From NCBI GenBank assembly GCA_963798795.1, contig CAWCUZ010000001.1:124001-188000 (forward strand): a stretch of DNA of 64,000 nucleotides, in the 5' to 3' direction. The notes beneath the pieces were generated by a model that saw nothing but the letters and a program-made list of their open reading frames with translations, did not search any database and was not told the origin of the DNA. Positions 37,322 through 46,616 of this stretch are shown here, in pieces. This DNA comes from CAWCUZ01 sp963798795. Its GTDB lineage: Bacteria > Acidobacteriota > Vicinamibacteria > Vicinamibacterales > SCN-69-37. The translations under genes and the position numbers were made by a program. Within the stretch, counting starts at the first letter, position 1. Each line of letters starts with the position of its first letter.

Positions 37322-39082
37322 TCACGACCTCTGCTCCGCCCGCTCGGCCGTCGCCGGCGCGGCGCGGTGAATGGCGTCAGCGAGCGGCGCCAGGATGTCG
37401 TCCACCTCGGCGGCCGATGCGGCGCGCACGGCCTGACGGGCCGCCTGCACCGCCAGGCGGCTGTCCACGGCTCCGAGTCCGCGCTTGACGACCGGAATCG
37501 ATCCGGGGGACATGCTGAACCGCCGCAGGCCCATCCCGACCAGCAGCGCCACGAGCAGCGGGTCCCCCGCCATTTCGCCGCAGACCGACAACTCGCATCG
37601 AGCGCGGCGGCCGGCGACCGCAATCAGCCTCAGCAGCCGCAGGACGGCCGGGGCGCGCGGCTCGTAATACGTCGCCAGATGACTGTCCGTCCGGTCGACC
37701 GCCAGCGTGTATTGAATCAGATCGTTCGTCCCGACGCTCAGAAAGTCGGCCTCGCGGGCCAGGTGGTCGACCGTGAGGGCCGCGGCGGGGACCTCGATCA
37801 TCGCCCCCACGGGCACGTCCGTGCTCACGTTCAGCTCGCGACCGATATCGGCAATGAGCCGGCGCGCCAGCCGCACCTCGTCGGCGGCGGTCACGAACGG
37901 CAGGAGGATCCGGAGCCCGCCGGCGGATGCCGCGCGCAAGAGCGCCCGGATCTGCACGCGGAAATGTTCATCGTGGCGCAGGGCCGCCCGCACGCCCCGG
38001 AGCCCGAATCGCTCGCGATGACCGCCGGCGCGCGGCGCCGTGAGCCACCGGTCTTCGTCGGTGTCGAACGTCCGGATGGTCACCGGCCGCGGGCGCATCG
38101 CCTCGAGCAGGGCCGAGTAGGTGCGCAGCTGGGCCTCTTCGGTGAGGGCGGCGGCCTGCAGCGCGTCGAGCAGGAACTCGGATCGGTAGAGTCCGATTCC
38201 CTCCGCGCCGGCGTCGAGAACTCGTCCGACCTCGTCGGCGATCTCGAGGTTCGCTTCCAGGTGGATCCGGACGCCGTCGGCCGTTTCCGCCTGGTGTCCC
38301 CTGAGGTCGTCGAGCCCGCGGAGCACCACCGCAGCCGATTCCGACCGCTGGCGCCATCGCTCGAGCACTTCTTCGGACGGCTCGACGAGGACGTCGCCGG
38401 TGGACCCGTCGATCGCCAGCATCTGGCCCGGCGCGATGACCTGGGTTGCGCCGCCGAGGCCGACGACCGCAGGCACGCGAAGCGACCGCGCGAGGATCAC
38501 GGTGTGATGCGTCGGGCTGCCGACGTCGCAGACCAGGCCGCTGACACGGGTCCAGTCGAGCTGCGCCGCAATCGACGGCGGCAGCTCGTCGGCGACGACG
38601 ATGAGCGGGGGCTCGAGCTCCTGGACGAGGTGGGCCAGCGGATCGCGGCTCGGGCGGAGGTTCCGCTGCAGGCGTCCGCCCACGTCTGCCAGGTCGCCGA
38701 TGCGTTCGCGCAGCCAGGCGTCGCCTTCGCGCGCGAAGACGGCGTGCAGCTCGGCAATGGCGCGATCGAGCGCCCAGTCGGCATTGAGCCGCTCCGTGCG
38801 GATGAGCTCGTCGGCGCGCGTGGCGAGCAGCGGGTCGTCGAGCATGAGGAGTTGCGCCGCGAAGATGGCCGCCTGAGCCGGCCCGAGCGTGCGCGACACG
38901 CGCGACGAGATTTCCTCGAGTTCGACCCGCGTCCGTTCACGCGCGGCGCGCAGGCGCTGCCGCTCGCGGTCGACGCCGCTCGCGGCCAGCCGGTAGCGCA
39001 CCTGCCGCGCCTCGCGCACGGCGACGACCGCGCGGCCCGTGGCCGCGCCCGTCGAGACGCCGCGCCCGGTGAGTCGCGTCAT
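37322..39082 (-). CDS. ptsI: PTS enzyme I (phosphoenolpyruvate-protein phosphotransferase)
   Basis: 586 residues, usual length. Transfers phosphate from PEP to HPr. The HPr-binding N-terminal region is followed by the phosphohistidine motif GSPTHHTVILARSLRVPAVVG (His near residue 190) and a TIM-barrel with IRTFDTDEDRW, LPFVTAADEV, the GTNDLIQYTLAVDRTD loop and LSVCGEMAGDPLL. It overlaps ptsH by 4 bp. The PTS proteins in this cluster have no permease, implying a regulatory role. Confidence 0.94.
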   Translation of the reverse strand: MTRLTGRGVSTGAATGRAVVAVREARQVRYRLAASGVDRERQRLRAARERTRVELEEISSRVSRTLGPAQAAIFAAQLLMLDDPLLATRADELIRTERLNADWALDRAIAELHAVFAREGDAWLRERIGDLADVGGRLQRNLRPSRDPLAHLVQELEPPLIVVADELPPSIAAQLDWTRVSGLVCDVGSPTHHTVILARSLRVPAVVGLGGATQVIAPGQMLAIDGSTGDVLVEPSEEVLERWRQRSESAAVVLRGLDDLRGHQAETADGVRIHLEANLEIADEVGRVLDAGAEGIGLYRSEFLLDALQAAALTEEAQLRTYSALLEAMRPRPVTIRTFDTDEDRWLTAPRAGGHRERFGLRGVRAALRHDEHFRVQIRALLRAASAGGLRILLPFVTAADEVRLARRLIADIGRELNVSTDVPVGAMIEVPAAALTVDHLAREADFLSVGTNDLIQYTLAVDRTDSHLATYYEPRAPAVLRLLRLIAVAGRRARCELSVCGEMAGDPLLVALLVGMGLRRFSMSPGSIPVVKRGLGAVDSRLAVQAARQAVRAASAAEVDDILAPLADAIHRAAPATAERAEQRS

Positions 39083-39345
39083 GCGTCCTCGAAGCCGCGG
39101 GAGACGAGCCCCGCGAGCGCGGCCACGGCCTGGGCTTCGTCCGCGCCGTCGGCGCTGACCTCCAAGTGGGTTCCCCGTGCGGCGCCGAGCAGCAGCAGGC
39201 CCAGGATGCTCTTGCCGTCCATCGTGCGCGACCCGCGGGTCACCCGGATCTGACTCTCGAACCGGCTCGCGAGGCTCACGAACCGGGCGGCGGCGCGGGC
39301 GTGCAGTCCGAGGGCGTTCACGATGGTGAGCCGCTCCACGATCAT
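39079..39345 (-). CDS. ptsH: PTS phosphocarrier protein HPr
   Basis: 88 residues from ATG 39345. The active histidine lies in NALGLHARAAARFV and the HprK-target serine in DGKSILGLLLLGA. Both sites are present, so HPr can be phosphorylated by EI at His15 and by the HprK encoded in the same cluster at the equivalent of Ser46. It overlaps EIIA and ptsI by 4 bp each. Confidence 0.95.
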   Translation of the reverse strand: MIVERLTIVNALGLHARAAARFVSLASRFESQIRVTRGSRTMDGKSILGLLLLGAARGTHLEVSADGADEAQAVAALAGLVSRGFEDA

Positions 39346-39794
39346 CCCGGGCCCTCGCCCGTCGCGGGCTCCCGCTCGCCGCGCATCAGGTCCGAGGCCA
39401 CCCGGATGGCGGCGCGGCCGTGGGTGCACATCTCGCGCGCCAGGGCGAGCAGATCCGACCCGTCCGGGGCCTTGGCCAGCTTGATGAGCATCGGCAGGTT
39501 CACGCCCGTGATGACTTCGAGGCGGCCCTCGTCGAGAAACGTCATGCCCAGGTTGGACGGCGTGCCGCCGAACATGTCGGTCAACAGCAGCATGCCGCCG
39601 CCGGTGTCCACCTTGCGGAGCGCCCGTTCGATCGCGTCGCGCGCTTGGTCCACGTCGTCGTGCCAGCCGATCGAGACGGCTGAGAAGCGCGGCAGGTCGC
39701 CCACGATCATCTCGGCGGCGTTGAGCAGCTCCGTCGCGAGCTGGCCGTGGGTCACCACGACGACGCCGACCGTCACGGGCACGCCTTCGCTCAT
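39342..39794 (-). CDS. PTS EIIA component, mannose family
   Basis: 150 residues. The phosphorylated histidine is in VVVVTHGQLATELLNAAE; LLLTDMFGGTPSNLGMTFL is the family's second signature. Only the IIA domain is present, with no IIB, IIC or IID. It most likely accepts phosphate from HPr as a signalling output rather than for sugar import. It is 11 bp after rapZ. Confidence 0.93.
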   Translation of the reverse strand: MSEGVPVTVGVVVVTHGQLATELLNAAEMIVGDLPRFSAVSIGWHDDVDQARDAIERALRKVDTGGGMLLLTDMFGGTPSNLGMTFLDEGRLEVITGVNLPMLIKLAKAPDGSDLLALAREMCTHGRAAIRVASDLMRGEREPATGEGPG

Positions 39795-39805
39795 GTCGCC
39801 CTCCC

Positions 39806-40720
39806 TCAGGCCTCCGCCACGTCGCGGTGGCGCACCCGCAGCTGAATGCCGGACACGCGCCGGAGCTGCCGCGCGAGCGCCTGCGCGATCACCACGGACC
39901 GGTGCCGGCCGCCGGTGCAGCCGATGGCCAGCGTCAGGTAGGTCTTCCCTTCCGCGATGTACTGCGGGAGCAGGAACCGCAGCAGCGACCCGGTCAGCTG
40001 CAGAAACCGCGTGGCCGCGGGCGCCCGCATGACGTAGCGGACCACGCGCTGCTGGCGTCCCGTGAGCGGCCGCAGCGCGTCGACGAAGTAGGGGTTCGGC
40101 AGAAACCGCACGTCGAACAGCAGATCCGCGTCGCTCGGCACGCCGTGCTTGAATCCGAAGCTGATGATGTTGACGGCGAGCGGCGTGCGCTTTTCGCCGC
40201 CGACGAGCTCCAGAATCTGGCGGCGGAGTTCGTGGACGCTGAGCGCACCCGTATCGATGATCCGGTCGGCCAGCCGGCGAATCGGTTCGAGTCGGCGCCG
40301 TTCCTCCCGGATCCCTTCCGAGGGCGACCGGTCGGGCGCCAGCGGATGCGGCCGCCGCGTCTCGCTGAACCGCCGCAGCAGCGTGCTGTCATCCGCATCG
40401 AGGAACAGCAGTTCGGCGCGCAGGCCCGGCCGACGCGTGATCCGCCGATACACGGCCGGGAAGTTCGCCAGCGCCGCACCTTCGCGGACGTCCACAATGA
40501 CGGCCGCGCGGCTGAGATCGCCGCGCCCGGTGGACGTGAGGTCGGCGAAGGTCGGCATCAGCTCGATCGGCAGGTTGTCGACGCAGAAGTAGCCGAGGTC
40601 CTCCAGCGCCCGGATGGCCTGGAGCTTGCCGGCCCCCGACAGGCCGGTGACGACGAAGAAGTTCGGCGCTTCCGGACCGAGGCCCGTGGCCGTCCGGCGT
40701 CCCCGAGGCTGGCGCTTCAC
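39806..40720 (-). CDS. rapZ: RapZ/YvcJ-family P-loop protein
   Basis: 304 residues. N-terminal P-loop GLSGAGKLQAIRALEDLGYFCVDNLP, where the residue after Lys is Leu instead of the usual Ser or Thr. The conserved C-terminal domain has ISFGFKHGVPSDADLLFDVRF and IGCTGGRHRSVV, the phosphosugar-binding signatures of RapZ. E. coli RapZ controls GlmS levels through small RNAs; that mechanism is not implied here. It overlaps hprK by 4 bp. Confidence 0.92.
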   Translation of the reverse strand: MKRQPRGRRTATGLGPEAPNFFVVTGLSGAGKLQAIRALEDLGYFCVDNLPIELMPTFADLTSTGRGDLSRAAVIVDVREGAALANFPAVYRRITRRPGLRAELLFLDADDSTLLRRFSETRRPHPLAPDRSPSEGIREERRRLEPIRRLADRIIDTGALSVHELRRQILELVGGEKRTPLAVNIISFGFKHGVPSDADLLFDVRFLPNPYFVDALRPLTGRQQRVVRYVMRAPAATRFLQLTGSLLRFLLPQYIAEGKTYLTLAIGCTGGRHRSVVIAQALARQLRRVSGIQLRVRHRDVAEA

Positions 40721-41697
40721 AGGACCTCGTCCTCCGGGTCGTCGACATCGCGATCGGCGAGCTGCTCGAGCCGGCGTTCCAGCCGGTCGGCAATCAACCG
40801 CGCCGCGTGGTGGCCCCGCGTGCGCAGCAGTTGATTGCGCGCCGCCACCTCGACCAGCATGGCCAGGTTCCGGCCGGGCGCGACCGGCATCGTCACGACC
40901 GGAATCCGTACGCCGAGAATCTCCATCGACTGCCCCTCCAGTCCGAGCCGATCGTACTCACGGTCGCGCTCCCAGCGCTCCAGGCGCACGACCAGCTCCA
41001 CCCGCTTGGAGGTGCGCGTGGCGGACACGCCGAACAGCTCGAGGACGTTGACGAGGCCCAGGCCACGGATCTCGACGTGGTGGCGCGTGAGCTCCGGGCA
41101 CGTGCCGATCAGGATCGACTGATCACGGCAACGGATCTCGACGGTGTCGTCGGCGACCAGCCGGTGGCCGCGGCCAATCAGATCCAGAGCGCACTCGCTC
41201 TTGCCGACGCCGCTCTCGCCCGCGATCAGCACGCCGAGCCCCAGAATATCCATCAGCACGCCGTGGCGCGTTTCGCGGGGCGCCAGCCGCCCTTCCAGGA
41301 GCGAGGTGAGCCGGGCGATGGCTGCCGGCGTCGGCAGCGCGGTTCGCAGCAGCGGGACGCTGGCGCGTTCCGCCTCGGCCGGCAGCTCCGGCGGCCCCTC
41401 CAGCCCCATCGTGATCATCACGCACGGCAGGTCGCGCGAGAACAGGCGCCGCAGCGCCGCGGTGCGTTCCGGCGGCGGCATGCGCTCGGTATAGCGGATC
41501 TCGCTCTCGCCGAACACCAGGACGCGGCCGGAATGGAGGTATTCGTCGAAGCCCGCGAGCGCGAGGCCCGTCTTCTGGATGTACGGCAGCGTGATGCGCC
41601 GCTCCAGGCCGGCCGCGCCGGCCAGCAGGTCCAGATCGAGACCGCCCGCCGCGCCGCGCGCACCGAGCAGCGACCCGACGCTGACGGCGGCCGGCAC
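40717..41697 (-). CDS. hprK: HPr kinase/phosphorylase
   Basis: 326 residues from GTG 41697. Walker A is GESGVGKSECALDLI near residue 160, followed by HRLVADDTVEIR and the HprK signature EIRGLGLVNVLELFG. It phosphorylates HPr on Ser46. The 1-bp gap to hpf and the overlap with rapZ tie it to the operon. With HPr, EI and EIIA it forms a full regulatory PTS set. Confidence 0.95.
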   Translation of the reverse strand: MPAAVSVGSLLGARGAAGGLDLDLLAGAAGLERRITLPYIQKTGLALAGFDEYLHSGRVLVFGESEIRYTERMPPPERTAALRRLFSRDLPCVMITMGLEGPPELPAEAERASVPLLRTALPTPAAIARLTSLLEGRLAPRETRHGVLMDILGLGVLIAGESGVGKSECALDLIGRGHRLVADDTVEIRCRDQSILIGTCPELTRHHVEIRGLGLVNVLELFGVSATRTSKRVELVVRLERWERDREYDRLGLEGQSMEILGVRIPVVTMPVAPGRNLAMLVEVAARNQLLRTRGHHAARLIADRLERRLEQLADRDVDDPEDEVL

Positions 41698-41698
41698 G

Positions 41699-42244
41699 TC
41701 AGGGCTCCGGTTCGATGAGTCCGAAATGGCCGTCGGCGCGCCGGTAGAGGATCGCGACGCGGTCCGACGCCGAGTCGCGGTACACGAGGAACGCCTGCTG
41801 GCCGTCCGACAGCACCAGGATGGCGTCGTCGAGGCTCATCGGCTTCACCTCGCCGGGCCGGCTGCGGATGACGCGCGGCATGGGAGCAGCCGGCGCGGCC
41901 GCGGCCACGCCGGGACCCGGCGCCGCCGCGCGGACGGGGGGACCTGATCGCTTCCGCGTCTTCCAGCGGTCCTTCAGCTTCTGGGCCTGCTGCCCCACCT
42001 TGGCGAACGCCGCGTTCACGGCGGCCGGCAGGCGCGCCGCCCGGCCCTCGCCGTGCAGGCGATGATCGCCGCGGGCGTGCAGCGTCAGCTCGCAGACGAA
42101 GCCCGTTCGCTCCTGCCAGAAGACGCACTGGGCCGAAACGCCGCTCGCGTCGAGCAGCCGCTCGAGCGGTTTGAGCCGCCGTTCGATCTGCCGGCGGACG
42201 GCGTCGGACACCGGAAGGTGACGACCAGTGACGCTGAGCCTCAT
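41699..42244 (-). CDS. hpf: Long-form ribosome hibernation promoting factor
   Basis: 181 residues. The N-terminal beta-alpha domain (about 1-100, MRLSVTGRHLPVSDAVRRQI) binds the 30S subunit; a Pro/Ala linker leads to the C-terminal dimerisation domain MSLDDAILVLSDGQQAFLVY. The long form makes 100S dimers without RMF. It is between rpoN and hprK, the usual site in Gram-negative rpoN clusters. Confidence 0.94.
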   Translation of the reverse strand: MRLSVTGRHLPVSDAVRRQIERRLKPLERLLDASGVSAQCVFWQERTGFVCELTLHARGDHRLHGEGRAARLPAAVNAAFAKVGQQAQKLKDRWKTRKRSGPPVRAAAPGPGVAAAAPAAPMPRVIRSRPGEVKPMSLDDAILVLSDGQQAFLVYRDSASDRVAILYRRADGHFGLIEPEP

Positions 42245-42254
42245 CGTGTAACGG

Positions 42255-43679
42255 TCAGTAGAGGATCTTCCGTTGGTTGGAGGTGGGAATCTTCAGCTCC
42301 TCGCGGTACTTGGCGATGGTGCGACGGGCCAGGACCAGCCCTTCCTTCTGCAGCATGTTCATGATCTTCGAGTCGCTGAGCGGCCGCCGCTGGTCTTCCG
42401 CCTCGATGATCTTCTTGATGCGCTGCTTGATCGTCACCGAGGACACGTTCTCGCCGTACGAGCTGCTGATGCCGCTGTGGAAGAAGAACTTCATCTCGTA
42501 CACGCCCTGCGGCGTGTGCATGTACTTGTTGTTCACGACGCGCGAGACGGTCGACTCGTGCATGCCGATGTCGCTCGCCACGTCGCGCAGCACGAGCGGG
42601 CGCAGGTGCTCGATGCCGGCGTCGAGGAACTCCTTCTGGAACGTGATGATGCTCGTCGCCACCTTCAGGATTGTCTTCTGCCGCTGGTCGACGGACTTGA
42701 GCAGCCAGAGCGCCGACCGGAACTTGTCTTTCACGTAGGCGCGCGTTTCGTCCGACGCTTCCCCGCCCTTGTCGAGCAGGCGGCGGTAGACGGGACTGAT
42801 CCGCAGCTGCGGCAGGCCGTCTTCGTTCAGGACGGCCTTGTAGCCCTCGTCGGTCTTGACGATGTAGACGTCAGGGATGACGTACTGCGACTCGGTCGGG
42901 CTGTAGCGCGAGCCGGGCTTGGGATCGAGGTGCTTGATGAGCTCGATGTGCGTCTTGACCTCCTCGGGTTCGATGCCGAGGTGGCGCGCCAGCTCCGGGA
43001 TCCGCTGGTTCTGCAGCGAGCGCAGATGATCGCGGACGAGCGTCTCCACCGGCGAGCCGCCCAGCCCGAGGTGCTGGATCTGCAGCAGCAGGCATTCCTG
43101 CAGGTCGCGCGAGCCGACGCCGATCGGATCGAACGTCTGCACGTGGGCCAGCGCCCGTTCGACGTCGCCGATGTCCCAGTCGCCGAGCGAGGCGATCTCG
43201 TCGACCGAGGCCACGAGATAGCCGTCGTCGTCGATGTTGCCGACGATCGCGGCGCCGATGTCGCGCAGCACCTCGTCGTTCGTCTGGAGACTGAGCTGCC
43301 ACATCAGGTGGTCCGCCAGCGAACTGCGCGTCGAGAGGGTGTTCTCGATCGGCGGCAGCTCCTTGACCTCCTGCGGCTGCCGCGGCCGATAGCCGTCGTC
43401 GAGGTACTCGCCGAAGAAGTACTCGTAGTCGGCATCGTCCCACGCGTCGGCGCGCTCCTCCGCCGGCTTCTCCGGCTCGGGTTCGGTCGTCTGCGCGGCT
43501 TCGGCGGGCTGGTCCTCGGCCTGGATTTCCTCGAGCAGCGGGTTCTCCACCATCTCCTGGTTGAGCAGCTCCGCCAGCTCGAGCGTCGACATCGGCAGCA
43601 GCTTGATCGCCTGCTGCAGCGAGGGCGTCAGGATGAGCTTCTGGACGAGCCGGGCGTGGAGCTTCTGCTGGATGGCCAT
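42255..43679 (-). CDS. rpoN: RNA polymerase sigma-54 factor
   Basis: 474 residues from ATG 43679. Region I is Gln/Leu-rich (KLILTPSLQQAIKLLPMSTLELAELL); an acidic region II follows; region III has the core-binding domain, the helix-turn-helix ASDIGMHESTVSRVV and the RpoN box ARRTIAKYRE close to the C terminus. No enhancer-binding protein is encoded in the window, so its activators lie elsewhere. It is 28 bp downstream of lptB and 10 bp before hpf. Confidence 0.96.
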   Translation of the reverse strand: MAIQQKLHARLVQKLILTPSLQQAIKLLPMSTLELAELLNQEMVENPLLEEIQAEDQPAEAAQTTEPEPEKPAEERADAWDDADYEYFFGEYLDDGYRPRQPQEVKELPPIENTLSTRSSLADHLMWQLSLQTNDEVLRDIGAAIVGNIDDDGYLVASVDEIASLGDWDIGDVERALAHVQTFDPIGVGSRDLQECLLLQIQHLGLGGSPVETLVRDHLRSLQNQRIPELARHLGIEPEEVKTHIELIKHLDPKPGSRYSPTESQYVIPDVYIVKTDEGYKAVLNEDGLPQLRISPVYRRLLDKGGEASDETRAYVKDKFRSALWLLKSVDQRQKTILKVATSIITFQKEFLDAGIEHLRPLVLRDVASDIGMHESTVSRVVNNKYMHTPQGVYEMKFFFHSGISSSYGENVSSVTIKQRIKKIIEAEDQRRPLSDSKIMNMLQKEGLVLARRTIAKYREELKIPTSNQRKILY

Positions 43680-43707
43680 GCCGCTGTCTAGTATCCGATC
43701 CCCAATC

Positions 43708-44442
43708 TTAGTCCAGGCGGAAATCGGCGCCGAGGTAAATCCGCTTGACCTCGTCGTCGGCCGCCAGGCATGGCGGGCGTGCCGCTGCGAAAGATCACGC
43801 CGTCGTGCACGATGTACGCCCGATCGGTGATGCGCAGGGTCTCGCGGACGTTGTGGTCCGTCACGAGCACGCCGATGCCGCGGTCGCTTGCAGGTGAAAG
43901 ATGATCTTCTGAATGTCCGCGACCGCGATCGGGTCGATGCCGGCAAACGGCTCGTCGAGCAGCATGAACTTGGGCCGGTTGACAAGCGCCCGCGTGATCT
44001 CGACCCGCCGGCGCTCACCGCCCGACAGCGTGTAGGCCCGCGCCCGCGCGAGCGGCGTCAGGTTCAGCTCGGCGAGCAGTTCCTCGAGGCGCGCGCGGCG
44101 CTCGCCCGCCGACAGGGGCAGCGTCTCGAGAATCGCGAGGATGTTCTCTTCGACCGTCAGCCCGCGGAAGATCGACGGCTCCTGCGGAAGATAGCCGATG
44201 CCCTTGCGCGCCCGCACGTACATCGGGTCCCCCGTCACATCCTCCGTCATCGAGCAGGACCCGGCCGCTGATCGGGGCCGGTGAGGCCGACGACCATGCC
44301 GAACGTGGTCGTCTTGCCGGCGCCGTTCGGTCCCAGCAGGCCGACGACTTCGCCCGCCGAGACATCCAGCGACACGTCGCGCACGACGGTGCGCCCGCTG
44401 TACAGACTTGGTCAGCCCCTCCGTCTTCAGCGTCGGCGTCAT
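43708..44442 (-). CDS. lptB: LPS export ABC transporter ATPase LptB (several frameshifts in this sequence)
   Basis: About 243 residues after correction. From ATG 44442 (MTPTLKTEGLTKS), single-base slips occur near 44401, 44270, 44248, 43886 and 43770. Restored, the chain shows Walker A GLLGPNGAGKTTTFG, the Q-loop region GIGYLPQEPSIFRGLTV, the ABC signature LSGGERRRVEI, Walker B FMLLDEPFAGIDP, and VLVTDHNVRETLRITDRAYIV with the switch His. The gene lies between lptCA and rpoN, the classical lptB position, and ends in DFRLD. Driving energy goes to the LptFG permease encoded at 23-25 kb. Confidence 0.88.
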
Positions 44443-44489
44443 GGGGCTTTCAGGTGGGCGGCGCACGACATCGGGACCGTGCTCAGCGG

Positions 44490-46616
44490 TCATCCGCTCG
44501 ACGGATCCGCCTCGACCGCCCCGGTGCGGTTGAAGACGAGGCCCGGGTTGGTGGACCGCGCGCACCGCCCGTCCGCCTGCTTGATCTTCACCTGGGCGGG
44601 CGAGCCGCGCAGCACGTACTGGTCGGCCGCGGACCGGTAGGTCAGATGATCGCCGATCGCCTCGCCGCCGTCGTTGAGCTGAACGAAGACATCGGCGTCC
44701 GACTCCACGCGATCGATCGACCGCTGCTCGCGCGCCAGGTAGATCTGAATCTGGCGCGCGGTGACGGTGCCGTCTGCGCCGGCGAGCGACGCCGGCGCCT
44801 CCGCGGCGCCCAGGTAGGTCGCCAGGCGCTGGTCGTCCACGTACGTCATCTCGGCGCCGTTCGCCCGCCGCGGCGTCGGGGCTGGCGCCGGCTGGCCTGC
44901 CTCCGACGGCGGGTCGGACAGCAGCAGCAGCGACTCGACGTGTCCGGCGGCGTGCAGGTTGCCGGTCTGGTCTTCCACCCGGATGTCGTCGGCGTCGATG
45001 CGGTTGTTGTCCTGCCACACGCGCGCCCGCGCGGTGGGACTGCCGGTGTAGTGCGCCGTCCGCGCCGCGCTCGCATACTCGAGCCGCGCCGCGATGCCCC
45101 ACACTGTCTTGCCGCTCTCGAAAAGGGCTGGCGGTCTGTCCTCGGACGCGTCGGACGCCGACGGCAGCATGCGCGTCTTCACCGCGCCCTCCGCCGTCAG
45201 ATCGTGGGTCTCGGTGCGGAGGGTGATCGCGTCGGCATCCACCGAGACGCGGGTATCCTCGACATGCGGCAGGCGCCGCGCGGTGCGGGCCGCCGGAAAC
45301 AGCCGGAGCTCGCCGTCCTTGACCAGATACTCCGCCCGGTCGGCAGTGGCGTGGACGTCACCATCGTGAAAGTCCACCTCGTCGAGAAACTCGGCCTGGT
45401 CGATCGCCTCCAGTCCACCGAGGAGCGCGAGGTTCAGGGTTCGGGACGTGGCCGTGCGCTCGCCGGCCGGTGTGTCGCCGGACGCAGGCCGTGTCTCGAC
45501 GAACCGCACGCTGCCGGTAAACCGGGCATTCTTCAGGCCGGATTCGTCGCCTGACGCCGTCAGCGCCTGGGCCGTGATCGTGCGGGCGGGCGTGTCCTCG
45601 CCCGGCGGCAGCGTGACCCCGACGCGCTCGCGCCCGGTGAGTCGCGTCAGCGTGCGTCCGTCGGCCGCCGTCGCCAGGTCGACCGCCTGACCGGCGACGG
45701 TGTGCCGTCCGGCGCTGTCGCTCAGCGCCACGACCGCGTTCCGAGTGAGCGTGGCGTGCTGCAGCGTCCGGCCGTCCGCCTGGAACGACAGGTCGATGTC
45801 GTCGGCGCGCATGTCCGGCGGGCCGCCCGAGGACGGGTCGGACGGCACGACACGCGCGTGTCCCCGGAGTTCGAGCAGCCGCAGCCCCTGCTCGTCATCC
45901 GTGAAGTGCAGAACCGACCTGTCGGCGGTGAGCGTCTCCTCGGGCCGGACGATCGCGGCGTGGTCCGTCATCCGAACCTGGTGCGCCGGGCGGTCCAGCG
46001 CCATGGTGCGCGACTTGAGGTCGGCCGCGCCGCCCCCGGCCTCGTCGGGGGCCACCACGACATGCGCGGCGTCCCGCAGCGTCAGCGTGTCGGTCCGGCG
46101 GTCGTAGACGGCGCCGCTCGCCGACCCGGACAACCAATCGCGGGTGAAGTCGAGAGGCCCCGGCACCGTCAGCACGCCGGCCACGTTGTCGTAGGTGGCC
46201 GCCGCCATGCTCACGACGAGCCCGTCGCCGGTCGACAGCCGCACGTGCCCGGTCAGCACCAGTTCGCCCGGCTGGTCGGACGCCGCCGTGGCCTTGCCGT
46301 GCTCCTCGACCGTGTCGGCCTCGACCGAGTAGGTCCGGTCCTCGCGCCGGATCGTCACCTTGACGTGACCTTCATACCGGTTGTGGCCGTCCGGATAGGT
46401 GGACCGATGGTCCGCAGTGAGTTCGAAGGCTTCGCGGCCCGCGTCGAACCGGATCGTTGTCTCGTGGCTGGCTTCGCTGGTGGCGTTCGGGTCGGACAAT
46501 GTCGGGGCGGCGATGGGCGCGCCGGCTTCGCGACGGCGCGAGAACACCACCAGCGCCACTGCGACGGAGAGCCCGGCCACGGCCACGACGAGGCGTGCAC
46601 GCCGCTGCCAGCTCAC
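44490..46616 (-). CDS. Fused LptC-LptA lipopolysaccharide transport protein
   Basis: 708 residues from GTG 46616, overlapping the recJ stop by 4 bp. An N-terminal transmembrane helix (about 8-26) and the LptC-type segment FELTADHRSTYPDGHNRYEG are followed by a series of OstA/LptA beta-jellyroll repeats (for example VLTGHVRLSTGDGLVVSMA and DVHATADRAEYLVKDGELRL), reaching about residue 700. Standalone LptC and LptA are near 190 residues each, so this single chain would form a membrane-anchored periplasmic bridge by itself. It precedes lptB by 45 bp. The Lpt call rests on repeat style and gene order. Confidence 0.82.
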   Translation of the reverse strand: MSWQRRARLVVAVAGLSVAVALVVFSRRREAGAPIAAPTLSDPNATSEASHETTIRFDAGREAFELTADHRSTYPDGHNRYEGHVKVTIRREDRTYSVEADTVEEHGKATAASDQPGELVLTGHVRLSTGDGLVVSMAAATYDNVAGVLTVPGPLDFTRDWLSGSASGAVYDRRTDTLTLRDAAHVVVAPDEAGGGAADLKSRTMALDRPAHQVRMTDHAAIVRPEETLTADRSVLHFTDDEQGLRLLELRGHARVVPSDPSSGGPPDMRADDIDLSFQADGRTLQHATLTRNAVVALSDSAGRHTVAGQAVDLATAADGRTLTRLTGRERVGVTLPPGEDTPARTITAQALTASGDESGLKNARFTGSVRFVETRPASGDTPAGERTATSRTLNLALLGGLEAIDQAEFLDEVDFHDGDVHATADRAEYLVKDGELRLFPAARTARRLPHVEDTRVSVDADAITLRTETHDLTAEGAVKTRMLPSASDASEDRPPALFESGKTVWGIAARLEYASAARTAHYTGSPTARARVWQDNNRIDADDIRVEDQTGNLHAAGHVESLLLLSDPPSEAGQPAPAPTPRRANGAEMTYVDDQRLATYLGAAEAPASLAGADGTVTARQIQIYLAREQRSIDRVESDADVFVQLNDGGEAIGDHLTYRSAADQYVLRGSPAQVKIKQADGRCARSTNPGLVFNRTGAVEADPSSG

